DNA of 64,000 nt, from assembly GCF_001618865.1 (NCBI RefSeq), contig NZ_CP015136.1:5491001-5555000 (forward strand), in the 5' to 3' direction. Positions 27,901-37,149 of the stretch are shown piece by piece. Below the pieces are notes generated by a model that worked only from the letters and a program-made list of their open reading frames with translations, searched no databases and was not told the origin of the DNA. Each line of letters starts with the position of its first letter. The first letter of the stretch is position 1. Source of the stretch: Luteitalea pratensis (GTDB taxonomy: Bacteria; Acidobacteriota; Vicinamibacteria; Vicinamibacterales; Vicinamibacteraceae). The position numbers and the translations under genes are program-made.

Positions 27901-29235
27901 ATGCCAGTGAATCGCCGCGAATTTCTCTCGTCCTCGGCCGCCGCCCTCACGGCGACCACGCTCGTGCCTCCGTCATTTGCCGCGGCGCTGCAGCCAGGCG
28001 CCCCCCCGGGAAAGCCACGCCGGTATGCCCTCGTGGGCACGGGCGGCCGCGGATCGTCCATGTGGGGCAAGGGCGTCAAGGACACGTGGGGTGACACGGT
28101 CGAGTTCGTCGGGCTGTGCGACCCCAACCCCAAACGGGCGGAAGTGGTGCGGCAGATCATCGGCGTCGACTGCCCGGTCTTCACCGACTTCGACGCGATG
28201 GTGAAGGCAGCCCGGCCCGAGCTCGTCGCGATCACCACCGTCGACGCGCACCACGCCGAGTACATCGTCCGCGCGCTCGACCTGGGCCTCGACGTCATTA
28301 CGGAGAAGCCGATGACGATCGACGCGACGCAGACGCAGGCCGTCGTCGATGCCGAGAAGCGCAACAAACGCAAGATCATCGTCGGCCACAACATGCGCTT
28401 CTCGCCGGCGCATGTACGGATCAAGGAGTTGATGCTCTCGAAGCCGATCGGCACGATTCACTCGGTCGACTTCCACTGGTACCTGGACACGAGCCACGGC
28501 ACGGACTACTTCCGCCGCTGGCACGGCATCAAGGCCAGGAGCGGCTCGCTCTGGGTGCACAAGGCGACGCACCACTTCGACTACGTGAACTGGCTGCTCG
28601 ACGCCGAACCGGTGCAGGTGCAGGCCTATGGCGGCATCAAGCGCTACGGTGCGGCCGGTCCATTCCGGGCCACCAACTGCCGCACGTGCTCGCACAAGGC
28701 AGAGTGCCCCTTCTACTGGGACATGACCAAGTCGGCTTCGGCGATGCGTCTCTACGGCGGCGAGGTCGAGAAGGCCGATGGCTACCTGCGGGACGCCTGC
28801 GTGTTCCGTCCCGAGATCACCACCTACGACACGATGACCGCGACGGTGAAGTACAGCACCGACGTCATCATGTCGTACTCGCTCAACGCCTACATGCCCA
28901 TCGAGGGCTACTCGCTCTGCCTCAACGGCGACGGCGGACGGGTGGAGATCCGCTCGTACGGCGGCCAGCCGTTCGAGGTCGCGAGCGAGATGGAGGTGTC
29001 GGTCATCAAGGCCTTCGGCACGCGCACGAAAATCGACGTCCCGACCGCCGAAGGCGAACATGGTGGCGCCGACGATGTGCTCAGGAACCTGATCTTCCGT
29101 CGTCCACAGGTGCCCGACCACCTGCGCATTCCGGACTCCCGCGCCGGCGCCATGTCTGCCCTCACCGGCATTGCCGCGCGGACCAGCTGCGAAGAGAATC
29201 GGCCCATCACCATTTCCGAACTGGTCACTTTCTGA
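27901..29235 (+). CDS. Gfo/Idh/MocA-family oxidoreductase, Tat-exported (1)
   Basis: This 444-residue NAD(P)-dependent sugar oxidoreductase begins MPVNRREFLSSSAAA, a twin-arginine signal. The Rossmann motif is ALVGTGGRGS, and the catalytic-region EKPMTID is conserved. The C-terminal domain contains a cysteine cluster (NCRTCSHKAECPFYW) as seen in a subgroup of the family. An upstream in-frame TTG is a weaker start. It directly follows the REP array and overlaps the next gene by one base (TGATG), so the two oxidoreductases are probably translated together. Substrate unknown. Confidence 0.9.
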   Translation: MPVNRREFLSSSAAALTATTLVPPSFAAALQPGAPPGKPRRYALVGTGGRGSSMWGKGVKDTWGDTVEFVGLCDPNPKRAEVVRQIIGVDCPVFTDFDAMVKAARPELVAITTVDAHHAEYIVRALDLGLDVITEKPMTIDATQTQAVVDAEKRNKRKIIVGHNMRFSPAHVRIKELMLSKPIGTIHSVDFHWYLDTSHGTDYFRRWHGIKARSGSLWVHKATHHFDYVNWLLDAEPVQVQAYGGIKRYGAAGPFRATNCRTCSHKAECPFYWDMTKSASAMRLYGGEVEKADGYLRDACVFRPEITTYDTMTATVKYSTDVIMSYSLNAYMPIEGYSLCLNGDGGRVEIRSYGGQPFEVASEMEVSVIKAFGTRTKIDVPTAEGEHGGADDVLRNLIFRRPQVPDHLRIPDSRAGAMSALTGIAARTSCEENRPITISELVTF

Positions 29236-30686
29236 TGTCCATCACCCGACGTTCGTTCGTTTCCTCGGCTGCCGCGGGTGTCGCCGGTGGCCTCGTGGCG
29301 GGTACCGGCGCGGACGCCTCGGCGAGCGTAACGGACGGCTCGGAGAGCCGTCCCTACCAATCGCAGAGCGCGGCCAGCCGGCAGCGGATCGTCGGCGCCA
29401 ACGATCGCGTCCGCATCGGATCGATCGGCGTCGGCGGCATGGGCCGTTCGCACCTGATGAATTTCCAGCAACACAGCGACGTGCAGATCGTCACCGTGTG
29501 TGACGTGTGGGAGGTGAATCGCCGGCGCGCCCAGAAGATGACCGAGAAGCAGGCCGGCGGCGCCGCGACCATGGAAGCCGACTACCGCAAGGTCATCGAG
29601 CGCACGGACCTCGACGCAGTGATCGTGGCGACCGTCGATCACTGGCACGCCATCCCGATGATCATGGCCTGCCAGTCTGGCAAGGACGTCTACGTCGAGA
29701 AGCCGATTTCGCACAACGTGAAGGAAGGCCGGGTGATGGTCAACGCGGCGCGCAAGTACGACCGCGTCGTGCAGGTGGGCACGCAGCAGCGATCGGGCCT
29801 GCACTTCCAGGAGGCCATCAAGGTGGTCCAGTCGGGCGCGCTCGGCAAGGTCCACCGGATCCACTCCTGGAATGTCGGCAACCAGACGCCGGCGGGACTC
29901 GGGCGCCCGGCCGATGGCCCACCGCCAGCCGGCCTCGACTGGGACATGTGGCTCGGTCCAGCCCCGAAGGCGGAGTTCAACCCGAACCGGTTCATCTTCA
30001 ACTTCCGCTGGTTCTGGGACTACGCGGGCGGGATGATGACCGACTGGGGCGTGCACCTGCTCGATCTCGCGCTATGGGCGATGAAGCAGCAGGCGCCGAA
30101 GACGGTGTCCACGGTGGGCGGCAACTTCGTGCTCGACGACAACCGCCAGACGCCGGACACCATCGACGCGGTGTACGAGTTCCCGGGGTTCATCTGCACG
30201 TACGGCAATCGCACCGGCAATGCCTACAACGGCGCCGGCCGCGGCTACGGCATCGAGTTCTACGGCACCGACGCCACGCTGTTCCTCGACCGCGCCGGCT
30301 TCGAGGTGATCCCGGAGACGGGGGGCACCGCCAAGGCCCCGACGCCGCAGTACCTCTCGGAACAGGAGCCGGTGCTTCCGGTCTGGAAACGTGAGTGGAA
30401 CGCGCCAGGCAAGGCTCGCGCCGCCGGCATGCGGGCGGGTACGTCCGACCAGAACCTCTCGCACATCCGCAACTTCCTCGACTGCATGCGATCGCGGCAG
30501 CGGCCGAACTCGGACATCGAACTCGGCCACCTCTCCACCGCGATGTGCCTGCTCGGCAACGTGTCGTATCGCACGGGGCACAAGCTCACCTGGGACGCCG
30601 CGAAGGAAGAGTGCGTGGACGACCCGAAGGCCAACGCCCTGCTGACGCGCGAGTACCGCGCGCCGTACACGCTGCCAAACGTCTGA
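29235..30686 (+). CDS. Gfo/Idh/MocA-family oxidoreductase, Tat-exported (2), with REP insertion
   Basis: This 483-residue protein begins MSITRRSFVSSAAAG (Tat signal), then has the Rossmann motif IGSIGVGGMGRS and a conserved YVEKPISHN. The mature fold ends in the family's alpha/beta domain with DWDMWLGPAP and FRWFWDYAGGMM, as in many Bacteroidota/Acidobacteriota homologues. Between the signal peptide and the Rossmann domain, about residues 34-43 (TDGSESRPYQ) are encoded by an inverted family A REP copy (29333-29358). The reading frame survives because the insert falls in the linker. It is coupled to the preceding oxidoreductase gene. Confidence 0.92.
   Translation: MSITRRSFVSSAAAGVAGGLVAGTGADASASVTDGSESRPYQSQSAASRQRIVGANDRVRIGSIGVGGMGRSHLMNFQQHSDVQIVTVCDVWEVNRRRAQKMTEKQAGGAATMEADYRKVIERTDLDAVIVATVDHWHAIPMIMACQSGKDVYVEKPISHNVKEGRVMVNAARKYDRVVQVGTQQRSGLHFQEAIKVVQSGALGKVHRIHSWNVGNQTPAGLGRPADGPPPAGLDWDMWLGPAPKAEFNPNRFIFNFRWFWDYAGGMMTDWGVHLLDLALWAMKQQAPKTVSTVGGNFVLDDNRQTPDTIDAVYEFPGFICTYGNRTGNAYNGAGRGYGIEFYGTDATLFLDRAGFEVIPETGGTAKAPTPQYLSEQEPVLPVWKREWNAPGKARAAGMRAGTSDQNLSHIRNFLDCMRSRQRPNSDIELGHLSTAMCLLGNVSYRTGHKLTWDAAKEECVDDPKANALLTREYRAPYTLPNV
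29333..29358 (-). repeat. REP-like family A element inside a coding sequence
   Basis: The 26 bp here (arms GGACGGCTC and GAGCCGTCC, loop GGA, then CTACC) are the exact reverse complement of the core unit of the array 1.5 kb upstream. The element lies in frame in the linker after the Tat signal of the second Gfo/Idh/MocA gene. Confidence 0.85.
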
Positions 30687-30688
30687 CG

Positions 30689-30766
30689 TTGCACGCCTGT
30701 AGCCTGAAGCCTGCCGCCTACACCGGGTGCCGGGCGCAGGCTGTAGGCCGCAGGCCTTGAATTTTC
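30689..30766. repeat. CCTGTAGCCTGAAG/GCAGGCTGTAGGC inverted word tract
   Basis: The left half has CCTGTAGCC and CCTGCCGCC words; the right half has their reverse complements (GGCTGTAGG, GCCGCAGGCC). Together they form an imperfect hairpin between the oxidoreductase genes. A nearly identical tract is at 47283-47358. Confidence 0.55.
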
Positions 30767-30768
30767 CG

Positions 30769-32205
30769 ATGAGTCACAGCTACCCTCGCATCGCCGCCCT
30801 CAAGACCGCCGCACAGTTCGAGGCGCACGTCACCGCAATCGGCGCCACGCTGCCCTTCGATGTGCAGGTGCAGCCGGCGCCCGACTCGCCGCTCGCCGCG
30901 GCGATCGAGACGTCCGCGGGACGCGCCGGCAACCGCTTCAGCATCCTGCCGATGGAAGGGTGGGACGGCACGACCGACGGCAGGCCCACCGACCTGACGC
31001 GGCGTCGGTGGCAGCGGTTCGGCGAGAGCGGCGCGAAGTTGATCTGGGGCGGCGAGGCATTCGCCGTCCGCCACGATGGACGCGCCAATCCGAACCAGTT
31101 GTGCCTCGGCCCGACCTCGGAAGCCGACCTCGTGCAATTGCGCGAGGACCTGTTCCGCGGACACCGCGGCGCCGGTCTCGAGACCGGCGATCTCGTCGTC
31201 GGCCTGCAGTTGACGCATTCCGGCCGCTATGCACGCCCCGATCCCGACAAGCAGCCCAGGCCGCTCGCGGCCTACCCGCACCCGGTGCTGGATCGTCGTG
31301 TAAGTCCGGACCGACCTGTCCCGCTGTTGTCCGACGACGACCTCGACGACCTGTCGGCCCGGCTCGTGCAGGCAGCGGCGCTGGCGCAGCGCGCCGGGTT
31401 CACCTTCGTCGACATCAAGCATTGCCACGGCTACCTGGGGCACGAGTTGCTCTCGGCGCGGACACGCGAGGGCCGCTTCGGTGGTGACTTCGTCGGACGC
31501 ACGCGCCTCTTGCGCCAGACCGTCGAGGGCATCCGGCGCGACGCCCCGGGACTGGCGATCGGCGTGCGTCTCTCCGCATTCGACACGACGCCGTTCCGCA
31601 AGGGAGAGGACGAGGTCGGCGAACCCGAGGCCGTGCAGGCCGACTACGCGTACGCGTTCGGGCGTTGGGATGGCACCGCTGCGCTGCCGGACCTGTCGGA
31701 CACACGCGCGTTCCTCACGCTCCTGACCGAACTGGGCGTCGACCTGGTGTGCCTCAGCGCAGGCAGCCCGTACTACAACCCGCACATCCAGCGCCCGGCG
31801 ACGTTTCCGCCGTCGGACGGCTACCTGCCACCCGAGGATCCTCTGATGAGCGTGGCGCGGCAGATCGCCGTCACCGCCGCGCTCAAGCAGGACTTCCCTA
31901 CCCTGCGTATCGTCGGATCGGCTTACAGCTACCTGCAGGAGTGGCTGCCCAACGTCGGCCAGGCGGTCGTGCGTACCGGTGGCGCCGACTTCATCGGCCT
32001 CGGGCGGATGGTGCTCTCGTATCCCGAGATGCCGCTCGATGTGCTGCGCGGCCAGGCGCTCAAGCGCAAGTCGATCTGCAGGACGTTCAGCGACTGCACG
32101 ACCGGCCCGCGTAATGGTCTGGTGTCCGGATGCTTCCCGCTCGATCCGTTCTACACGGCCCACCCGGATCACGCGCGCCTCAAGGCCGCGAAGGCAGGGG
32201 CATGA
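30769..32205 (+). CDS. NADH:flavin oxidoreductase (old yellow enzyme-like)
   Basis: This 478-residue FMN-dependent TIM-barrel oxidoreductase has the family motifs [10 protein letters not shown] (active-site segment), [12 protein letters not shown] and [12 protein letters not shown]. It is longer than a minimal old yellow enzyme and ends with a cysteine-containing segment ([19 protein letters not shown]). The FeS/NADH domain of the 2,4-dienoyl-CoA reductase branch is not present. The start ([11 protein letters not shown]) follows a hairpin tract with no obvious ribosome-binding site. Its stop overlaps the MFS gene (ATGA), linking reduction of an enone-type compound to transport. Confidence 0.88.
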   Translation: MSHSYPRIAALKTAAQFEAHVTAIGATLPFDVQVQPAPDSPLAAAIETSAGRAGNRFSILPMEGWDGTTDGRPTDLTRRRWQRFGESGAKLIWGGEAFAVRHDGRANPNQLCLGPTSEADLVQLREDLFRGHRGAGLETGDLVVGLQLTHSGRYARPDPDKQPRPLAAYPHPVLDRRVSPDRPVPLLSDDDLDDLSARLVQAAALAQRAGFTFVDIKHCHGYLGHELLSARTREGRFGGDFVGRTRLLRQTVEGIRRDAPGLAIGVRLSAFDTTPFRKGEDEVGEPEAVQADYAYAFGRWDGTAALPDLSDTRAFLTLLTELGVDLVCLSAGSPYYNPHIQRPATFPPSDGYLPPEDPLMSVARQIAVTAALKQDFPTLRIVGSAYSYLQEWLPNVGQAVVRTGGADFIGLGRMVLSYPEMPLDVLRGQALKRKSICRTFSDCTTGPRNGLVSGCFPLDPFYTAHPDHARLKAAKAGA

Positions 32206-33443
32206 GCACGCCGATCACTGCCGCGTCGGCCACGGACGAATACGCTGCCGCCGCCGAGGCGCCGCGCAACGGCCAGGTCACGGCGGCGATGACCGCCTTC
32301 GCGGCGCTCTTCGCCGCGGTCGGCATCGGGCTGTACGGGCTGACGTTCTTCTACGACTTCTTCGTCAAGGACTATGGCTGGACTCGCCAGCAGGTCACGT
32401 CGGGCAATGCCTACAGCAAGCTGATCATCGGCCCGTTGTTCGGCTACCTGGCCGGCTGGATGATCGATCGCTACGGCCCGCGGCGGCTGCTGCTCGTGGG
32501 CATCCTCATGGCCGGCGGCGCGATGATTGGCCTCGGCCATGTCTCGACGCTGGCGGGCTTCTATCTCTGTTACATCTTCAACGCGCTCGGCTACGTCTTC
32601 GGCGGGCCGTTGCCGGTGCAGGTCCTGCTCTCGCGGTGGTTCACCACGGCACGCGGCAAGGCGATGGGCTTTGCCTATCTCGGCATCGGCATCGGCGGCA
32701 CCGTCGTGCCCGGGCTCGCCTACTGGCTCACGATCACGTTCGGCTGGCAGCGTGCCATGCAGGCGCTCGGGATGCTGATGATCGCCGTCGCCTGGCCGCT
32801 CGCATGGCTGGTGAAGGACGCGCCGCCGGCCTTCGCCGCCGAGCAGGCGGCACGCCCCGCTGCGCCGCCACTCGGCGAAGTGCTCCGCTCATCGTCGTTC
32901 TACCTGCTGCTGGTCGGCAGCATGTGTTCGATTGGCGCCGTCGGCGGCACGATGCAGAACCTGAAGCTGTACCTGAGCCTGGACCAGCAGTACGGGCAGG
33001 GCGAGGTCGCACGCATCCTGTCGCTGGTGCTCGCCGGCAGTATCCTGGGACGCCTGCTCATGGGGTGGCTCGCCGATCGGTGGGCACGCAAGCACGTGAT
33101 GCTGCTCATCTACGTGATCGTGGTCGCGGCGATCCCGCTGCTGCTGCTCGCGCATTCGTGGACGATGCTGCACGTCTTCGCGCTGCTGTTCGGGATCGGT
33201 CTCGGTGGCGACTACATGATCATCCCGCTGATGGCGGCCGACCTGTTCGGCGTGCAGCGGCTCGGGCGGGTGATGGGGTTCGTGCTCACGGCCGACGGCC
33301 TGGCCGAGGCGCTGTCGCCGATGTTCGTCGCCGGACTGCGCGACCGCATGGGCACCTACCGGCCCGGCTTCCTGTTGCTCATGGTCCTGGCCGCGATCGG
33401 CGCCCTCGCGGTATCGCTGCTGCCACGAAAGCGGCCGGCGTGA
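32202..33443 (+). CDS. MFS transporter
   Basis: This 413-residue inner-membrane protein has about twelve predicted helices. Typical major-facilitator loops are [15 protein letters not shown] between helices 2 and 3 and [16 protein letters not shown] in the second half, the two copies of the GxxxDRxGRR-type motif. It is translationally coupled to the flavin oxidoreductase gene by an ATGA overlap. It probably moves a small carboxylate or related metabolite; the sequence alone does not say which. Confidence 0.9.
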   Translation: MSTPITAASATDEYAAAAEAPRNGQVTAAMTAFAALFAAVGIGLYGLTFFYDFFVKDYGWTRQQVTSGNAYSKLIIGPLFGYLAGWMIDRYGPRRLLLVGILMAGGAMIGLGHVSTLAGFYLCYIFNALGYVFGGPLPVQVLLSRWFTTARGKAMGFAYLGIGIGGTVVPGLAYWLTITFGWQRAMQALGMLMIAVAWPLAWLVKDAPPAFAAEQAARPAAPPLGEVLRSSSFYLLLVGSMCSIGAVGGTMQNLKLYLSLDQQYGQGEVARILSLVLAGSILGRLLMGWLADRWARKHVMLLIYVIVVAAIPLLLLAHSWTMLHVFALLFGIGLGGDYMIIPLMAADLFGVQRLGRVMGFVLTADGLAEALSPMFVAGLRDRMGTYRPGFLLLMVLAAIGALAVSLLPRKRPA

Positions 33444-33463
33444 CGAATGACTGATTCGGCAAA

Positions 33464-33606
33464 CCGTCGACCTTTAGGTCGACGGCTACAGCCGTCGGCG
33501 GAGCCGGCCTGCGTCGCCACGCGTCGCGGCCTCCGGTGATCGCGATCAGACTGGAGGCTCTCCCCAGCGGCAGATCGACTGTAGGCGTCGACCTTCAGGT
33601 CGACGC
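33464..33606. repeat. Inverted pair of family B REP-like hairpins
   Basis: Copy one (33464-33489) is reversed: arms CCGTCGACC and GGTCGACGG, loop TTTA, then CTAC. Copy two (33581-33606) is GTAG, arms GCGTCGACC and GGTCGACGC, loop TTCA. They point away from each other with 91 bp between. They occupy most of the gap between the MFS gene and the third Gfo/Idh gene, so they may separate the two transcripts. Confidence 0.7.
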
Positions 33607-33630
33607 GCTTTGTACGACAGGAGCCGTCTC

Positions 33631-34971
33631 ATGGACCGCCGTGACTTCATCCGATCGACAGTGATTGCCGGCGCCGGTCTCGGCGCAGCCAGCGCTGACG
33701 CGCTGGCCTCGGCCGCCAGCCAGGTTGCGGTGGCGCCGTCCGATCGCCTGCGGCTTGGGTTCATCGGCACTGGCGCACGCGGCCAGCAGTTGATCGACGC
33801 CTGCCGTGCCCTTCCGGGGCTAGACGTCGTGTCGATCTGCGACGCGTACACAGGGCGCGCGGAGCGAGCCAGGGCGCGCAGCGGTGGCACTGCGGCGATC
33901 CTTCCGGACTACCGCGCCGTGCTCGACGACCGCAACGTCGAGGCCGTCTTCATCGCCACTCCCGATCATTGGCACAAGACCATGGCGGTTGCAGCGCTCG
34001 ATGCTGGCAAGGACGTGTACCTCGAGAAGCCGATGACGTACACGGCGGCGGAGGGCCTGGACGTCATCGCCGCCGTCGATCGATCCCGGCGGGTGTTGCA
34101 GGTGGGCAGCCAGGGACCGAGCACTGCGCAGCAACGGAGCGCGCGGGAGATCGTCAAGAGCGGGCGCCTCGGGCAGATCACACTGGTGCGAGCGGCGTTC
34201 AACCGGAACACGCCGAGTGGCGCGTGGCTGTACCCGATCCCGCCGGACGCCAGCGAGCGCACCGTCGACTGGGCACAGTTCCTCGGGCCCGCGCCGAAGC
34301 GACCCTTCAGCCTGGAGCGTTTCTTCCGGTGGCGCTGCTACTGGGATTATTCGGGCGGCCTGGCCACCGACCTGTTCGTGCACCTGGCGACCACCATCCA
34401 CTACGTGCTCGACGTGCAGGGCCCGTCCCAGGTCGTCGCGGCTGGCGCCACGCACCGCTGGAAGGACACGCACGAGGTGCCCGACACGATCGACGCGATT
34501 CTCACGTATCCGCAGGGATTCACGGTGACGCTGGGGTGCACCCTCAACAGCACTGGCGGCGACGAGGGCGTGCACATCCACGGCACAAGGGGCACGTTGC
34601 ACCTGGTCGGGAACGAATTGCGCTTCAGCGCCGAGCCGGCCGGCGACGACAACCGATGGGTGGTCCGCTCATGGCCCGAGGCGCTCGAACGCGGGTACTA
34701 CGCGGACCCGAAGGTGCAGGCCATCGAGACGCCGTCGTCGCACCTCCAGGCCGCCACGCCTGCCGGCGAGCGCTGGGCCGTCAGCGGCGAGAACGAGGAC
34801 GTGGCCCACGTGCGCACGTTCGTCGAGGCCGTGCGCTCACGATCGTCACCAGTCGAAGACGCGCGCTTCGGACATCGCGCCGCTTCCTGCGCGCACATGA
34901 TCAATCGGTCGATTCGCGAGGGACGCATCGTGAAGTGGGACCCGGACCGGAATACCGTCGCCACGGCATAG
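33631..34971 (+). CDS. Gfo/Idh/MocA-family oxidoreductase, Tat-exported (3)
   Basis: This 446-residue protein begins MDRRDFIRSTVIAGAG (twin-arginine signal). It has the Rossmann motif LGFIGTGARGQ, IATPDHWH and YLEKPMTYT, then the alpha/beta domain with RFFRWRCYWDYSGG. A Shine-Dalgarno-like ACAGGAG lies about nine bases before the ATG. It resembles the second oxidoreductase at 29.2 kb more than the first, and all three may act on related periplasmic sugars or glycosides. Substrate unknown. Confidence 0.92.
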   Translation: MDRRDFIRSTVIAGAGLGAASADALASAASQVAVAPSDRLRLGFIGTGARGQQLIDACRALPGLDVVSICDAYTGRAERARARSGGTAAILPDYRAVLDDRNVEAVFIATPDHWHKTMAVAALDAGKDVYLEKPMTYTAAEGLDVIAAVDRSRRVLQVGSQGPSTAQQRSAREIVKSGRLGQITLVRAAFNRNTPSGAWLYPIPPDASERTVDWAQFLGPAPKRPFSLERFFRWRCYWDYSGGLATDLFVHLATTIHYVLDVQGPSQVVAAGATHRWKDTHEVPDTIDAILTYPQGFTVTLGCTLNSTGGDEGVHIHGTRGTLHLVGNELRFSAEPAGDDNRWVVRSWPEALERGYYADPKVQAIETPSSHLQAATPAGERWAVSGENEDVAHVRTFVEAVRSRSSPVEDARFGHRAASCAHMINRSIREGRIVKWDPDRNTVATA

Positions 34972-34979
34972 GGGCCATC

Positions 34980-35092
34980 ACTGCAATTTCAGAATTGCAC
35001 AATTTCAGAATTGCACCACTACCGTCATCAGCAATTCGAGCACGGCGGTAGCAATGAAATTATGCAATTGTGAATTCTGCAATTGCCCGGTG
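34980..35092. repeat. Composite palindromic element, family C (copy 3)
   Basis: The left part has CTGCAATTTCAGAATTGCAC words and the right part has ATGCAATTGTGAATTCTGCA words, giving imperfect outer arms. The centre, ACCGTC at 35021 to GGCGGT at 35044-35049, is the reverse complement of the centre of the 18.16-kb copy with few changes. It sits between two convergent genes, the third Gfo/Idh gene and yvcK, where a bidirectional terminator would be useful. Confidence 0.6.
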
Positions 35093-35096
35093 CCCC

Positions 35097-36059
35097 TTAC
35101 AGCAAGCGTCGCGCCAACACGCCCCAGACCGCGTACGCCAGGCGCCGGCGCTGGTGGCGGGCGATCGGTCCGTGCCAGAACGGCGCCTCCACCACCTCCA
35201 CGTCCGCCGGCATGTCGCCGAGTGGCAGCGGATGCTTGTTCTCGGCCGCGTAGCGTTCGAGAACGGTGTCCGACGGCCGGGCATCATTGAAGAGCACGGC
35301 GTCCACGGGACGTCCAAGTTGATCGCCGATGTGGCGGACGGCGTCAGCGGCGGTGAAATCAGCCATCCCGCGCCCCTCGGTGAGCAGATTGGCGACGAGC
35401 ACTACCGGCCCCTGCACCTGGGCGACCGCGTCCCGAACCCCTTCGACGAGCAGGGGCGGCAGGAGGCTCGTGTAGAAGCTGCCCGGCCCGATGATGATCG
35501 CGTCGGCGCGCGCGAGGGCATCCCGCGCCGCGGGGTGAATCGTCACCGGCGGCGTCAGCCAGACGCGTCGCACGAAGCGGCCCTCCGCCTGCCCCGCGTC
35601 CACCTCGACCTCACCGCTGGTCGTGGTGCCGTCGCCGTATTCGGCGCAGACGCTGGCGCGTTCGGTGCTGATCGGCCACACGTAGCCGCGGCAGCCGAGC
35701 ACCGCGCGCAGGCCGTCGACGGCGGCCTGAAAGTCGCCGCTGAACTGCTCCATCATCGACAGCAACAGGTTGCCGCCCGTGTGGCCGCCGAGCCGGTGAT
35801 GCTCGAGCGTGGGCAGGCGCGTCAGCAGCACCCGTCGTGCCTCCCCTTCGTCGCGCGCCAGCGCGAGCGCGCACTTGAGCACGTCGCCCGGCGGCAACAC
35901 GCCGAGTGCGTCGCGCAGCACGCCGGAACTGCCGCCGCTGTCGAACATCGTGACGATGGCGTGGACCTGGAGCCAGGGGTTGGTCTTGAGGCCGCCCAGG
36001 AGGCTGGGCAATCCCGTCCCGCCGCCAAGGCACCCGACGTGCAGTTCGCGCAGCCGCAT
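35097..36059 (-). CDS. yvcK: YvcK/CofD-family gluconeogenesis factor
   Basis: This 320-residue cytoplasmic protein matches the YvcK branch: CLGGGTGLPSLLGGLK at the N-terminus, FDSGGSSGVLRD, GHTGGNLLL and IIGPGSFYTSLLP. In Bacillus, YvcK binds UDP-sugars and is needed for growth on gluconeogenic substrates and for cell shape. The usual rapZ and whiA neighbours are not present. It is convergent with the Gfo/Idh gene and divergent from the TPM/LemA operon. Confidence 0.9.
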   Translation of the reverse strand: MRLRELHVGCLGGGTGLPSLLGGLKTNPWLQVHAIVTMFDSGGSSGVLRDALGVLPPGDVLKCALALARDEGEARRVLLTRLPTLEHHRLGGHTGGNLLLSMMEQFSGDFQAAVDGLRAVLGCRGYVWPISTERASVCAEYGDGTTTSGEVEVDAGQAEGRFVRRVWLTPPVTIHPAARDALARADAIIIGPGSFYTSLLPPLLVEGVRDAVAQVQGPVVLVANLLTEGRGMADFTAADAVRHIGDQLGRPVDAVLFNDARPSDTVLERYAAENKHPLPLGDMPADVEVVEAPFWHGPIARHQRRRLAYAVWGVLARRLL

Positions 36060-36420
36060 CGCGGGCGATTGTCCCCCGCGCCAGCAGCGGGAGCAAATGC
36101 GGCTTCGCCCACGTCGACTCCAGCCTCCAGCCTCCAGCCTCCAGCCTCCAGCCTCCAGCCTCCAGCGTAGGGCTTGGTGGACTTACGTGTACGGCTTAGA
36201 GGTTGCCTTATGGCTTGGCGGCCTGCAGACAAGTTCGGCGTTCGGCGGTACCACGGCAGGCGGTAGACGGGCAGGCGGTATGAAGTAGGCAGTAGGCAGC
36301 AGGCAGCAGGCAGCAGGCAGCAGGCAGCAGGCAGCAGGCTGTAAGCGTCAAGCGTCAAGCGTCAAGCGTCAAGCGTCAAGCGTTAGGCGTTTGGCGTTAG
36401 GCGTTAGATAGAATGCCTCC
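36060..36420. repeat. Divergent intergenic region made of three word tracts
   Basis: No gene is present in these 361 bp. Tract one (about 36122-36170) is CAGCCTC repeated about seven times. Tract two (about 36285-36345) is GGCAGCA repeated seven or eight times. Tract three (about 36350-36410) is GCGTCAA repeated five or six times, drifting to GCGTTAG. Tract one, read on the other strand, resembles tract two only loosely. The region must contain the start signals of both yvcK and the plus-strand operon; no promoter could be seen. Confidence 0.65.
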
Positions 36421-37149
36421 ATGACAGCCCTCCAGGCAGCCCGGGCCCTTGCCGACGACCTCGCCGGCATCTTCGGTGGCAGGCTGCAGGCGGTGGCCGT
36501 GTTCGGTACACATGCGCGACCGCACCCGCGCGCGGTCACGGCGCCGGTGCAGACTCTCGCCCTGGTCTCGCAGCTCGAATACGCGGATCTCGCGGCCAGC
36601 GCCGAGCTGGCCGGGGCCTGGCAGCGACGAGGCCTCGACATGCCGCTGCTGCTGCCAGTGGCCGAGTTCCGCCGCAGCCTCGACGCGTTCCCACTCGAGT
36701 ACGGGGACATCCTCGCGCATCACATCCTCGTGCAGGGCGCGGACCCGTTCGGTGGCCTCACGGTGGCCCCCGAGGATCTGCGTCGCGCCTGCGAGGTGAA
36801 GGTCCGGTCGCATACCATCCACTTGCGGGAAGGCTTCCTGCTCGCGGCGCAGCACCCACGTGCCGTCGCCGACCTCATCATTTCCTCAGCGACGCCGTTC
36901 GCGTCACTGATCCAGGCGTTCGCGCTGGTGACCGGCGCGCCCACCCAGAGCCCACCCGATGCAATTGCGGCACATGTCGGGCGCGTCGCCGGGCTCGACC
37001 GCGACCTGCTGGCGCGGCTGCTGCGCCTCGAGGAGGACCACGTCCTCGATCCGGGCGACGCCGTGCAGTTGTATCCACCGTACCTCGACGCGCTGAAGGG
37101 TCTCCTGCGCGTGATCGACGGCTGGGTGGCGGCAGGGACGAAGGCATGA
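36421..37149 (+). CDS. Uncharacterised protein, degenerate nucleotidyltransferase-like
   Basis: This 242-residue protein was not firmly identified. Its N-terminus, LQAVAVFGTHARPH, resembles the FGSRARG strand-loop of nucleotidyltransferase-fold proteins, but the catalytic Ser-Asp-x-Asp that should follow is missing (VTAPVQTLALV instead). The rest is helical with an LLRLEEDHVLD segment, reminiscent of HEPN-like helices. No signal peptide. It is the first gene of a seven-gene overlapping operon and shares an ATGA overlap with the TPM gene. Confidence 0.6.
   Translation: MTALQAARALADDLAGIFGGRLQAVAVFGTHARPHPRAVTAPVQTLALVSQLEYADLAASAELAGAWQRRGLDMPLLLPVAEFRRSLDAFPLEYGDILAHHILVQGADPFGGLTVAPEDLRRACEVKVRSHTIHLREGFLLAAQHPRAVADLIISSATPFASLIQAFALVTGAPTQSPPDAIAAHVGRVAGLDRDLLARLLRLEEDHVLDPGDAVQLYPPYLDALKGLLRVIDGWVAAGTKA

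Noticed and set aside
25571..28454. Long minus-strand open frames (755 and 583 codons) with repeated DGSESRPYLRP peptide
   Set aside because: They are translations of the REP array plus antisense of the TonB receptor and Gfo/Idh genes; no start signals and no independent protein features.
36421..37149. Active nucleotidyltransferase
   Set aside because: The FGTHARP loop is similar, but the Ser-Asp-x-Asp metal site is missing, so only a degenerate relationship is claimed.
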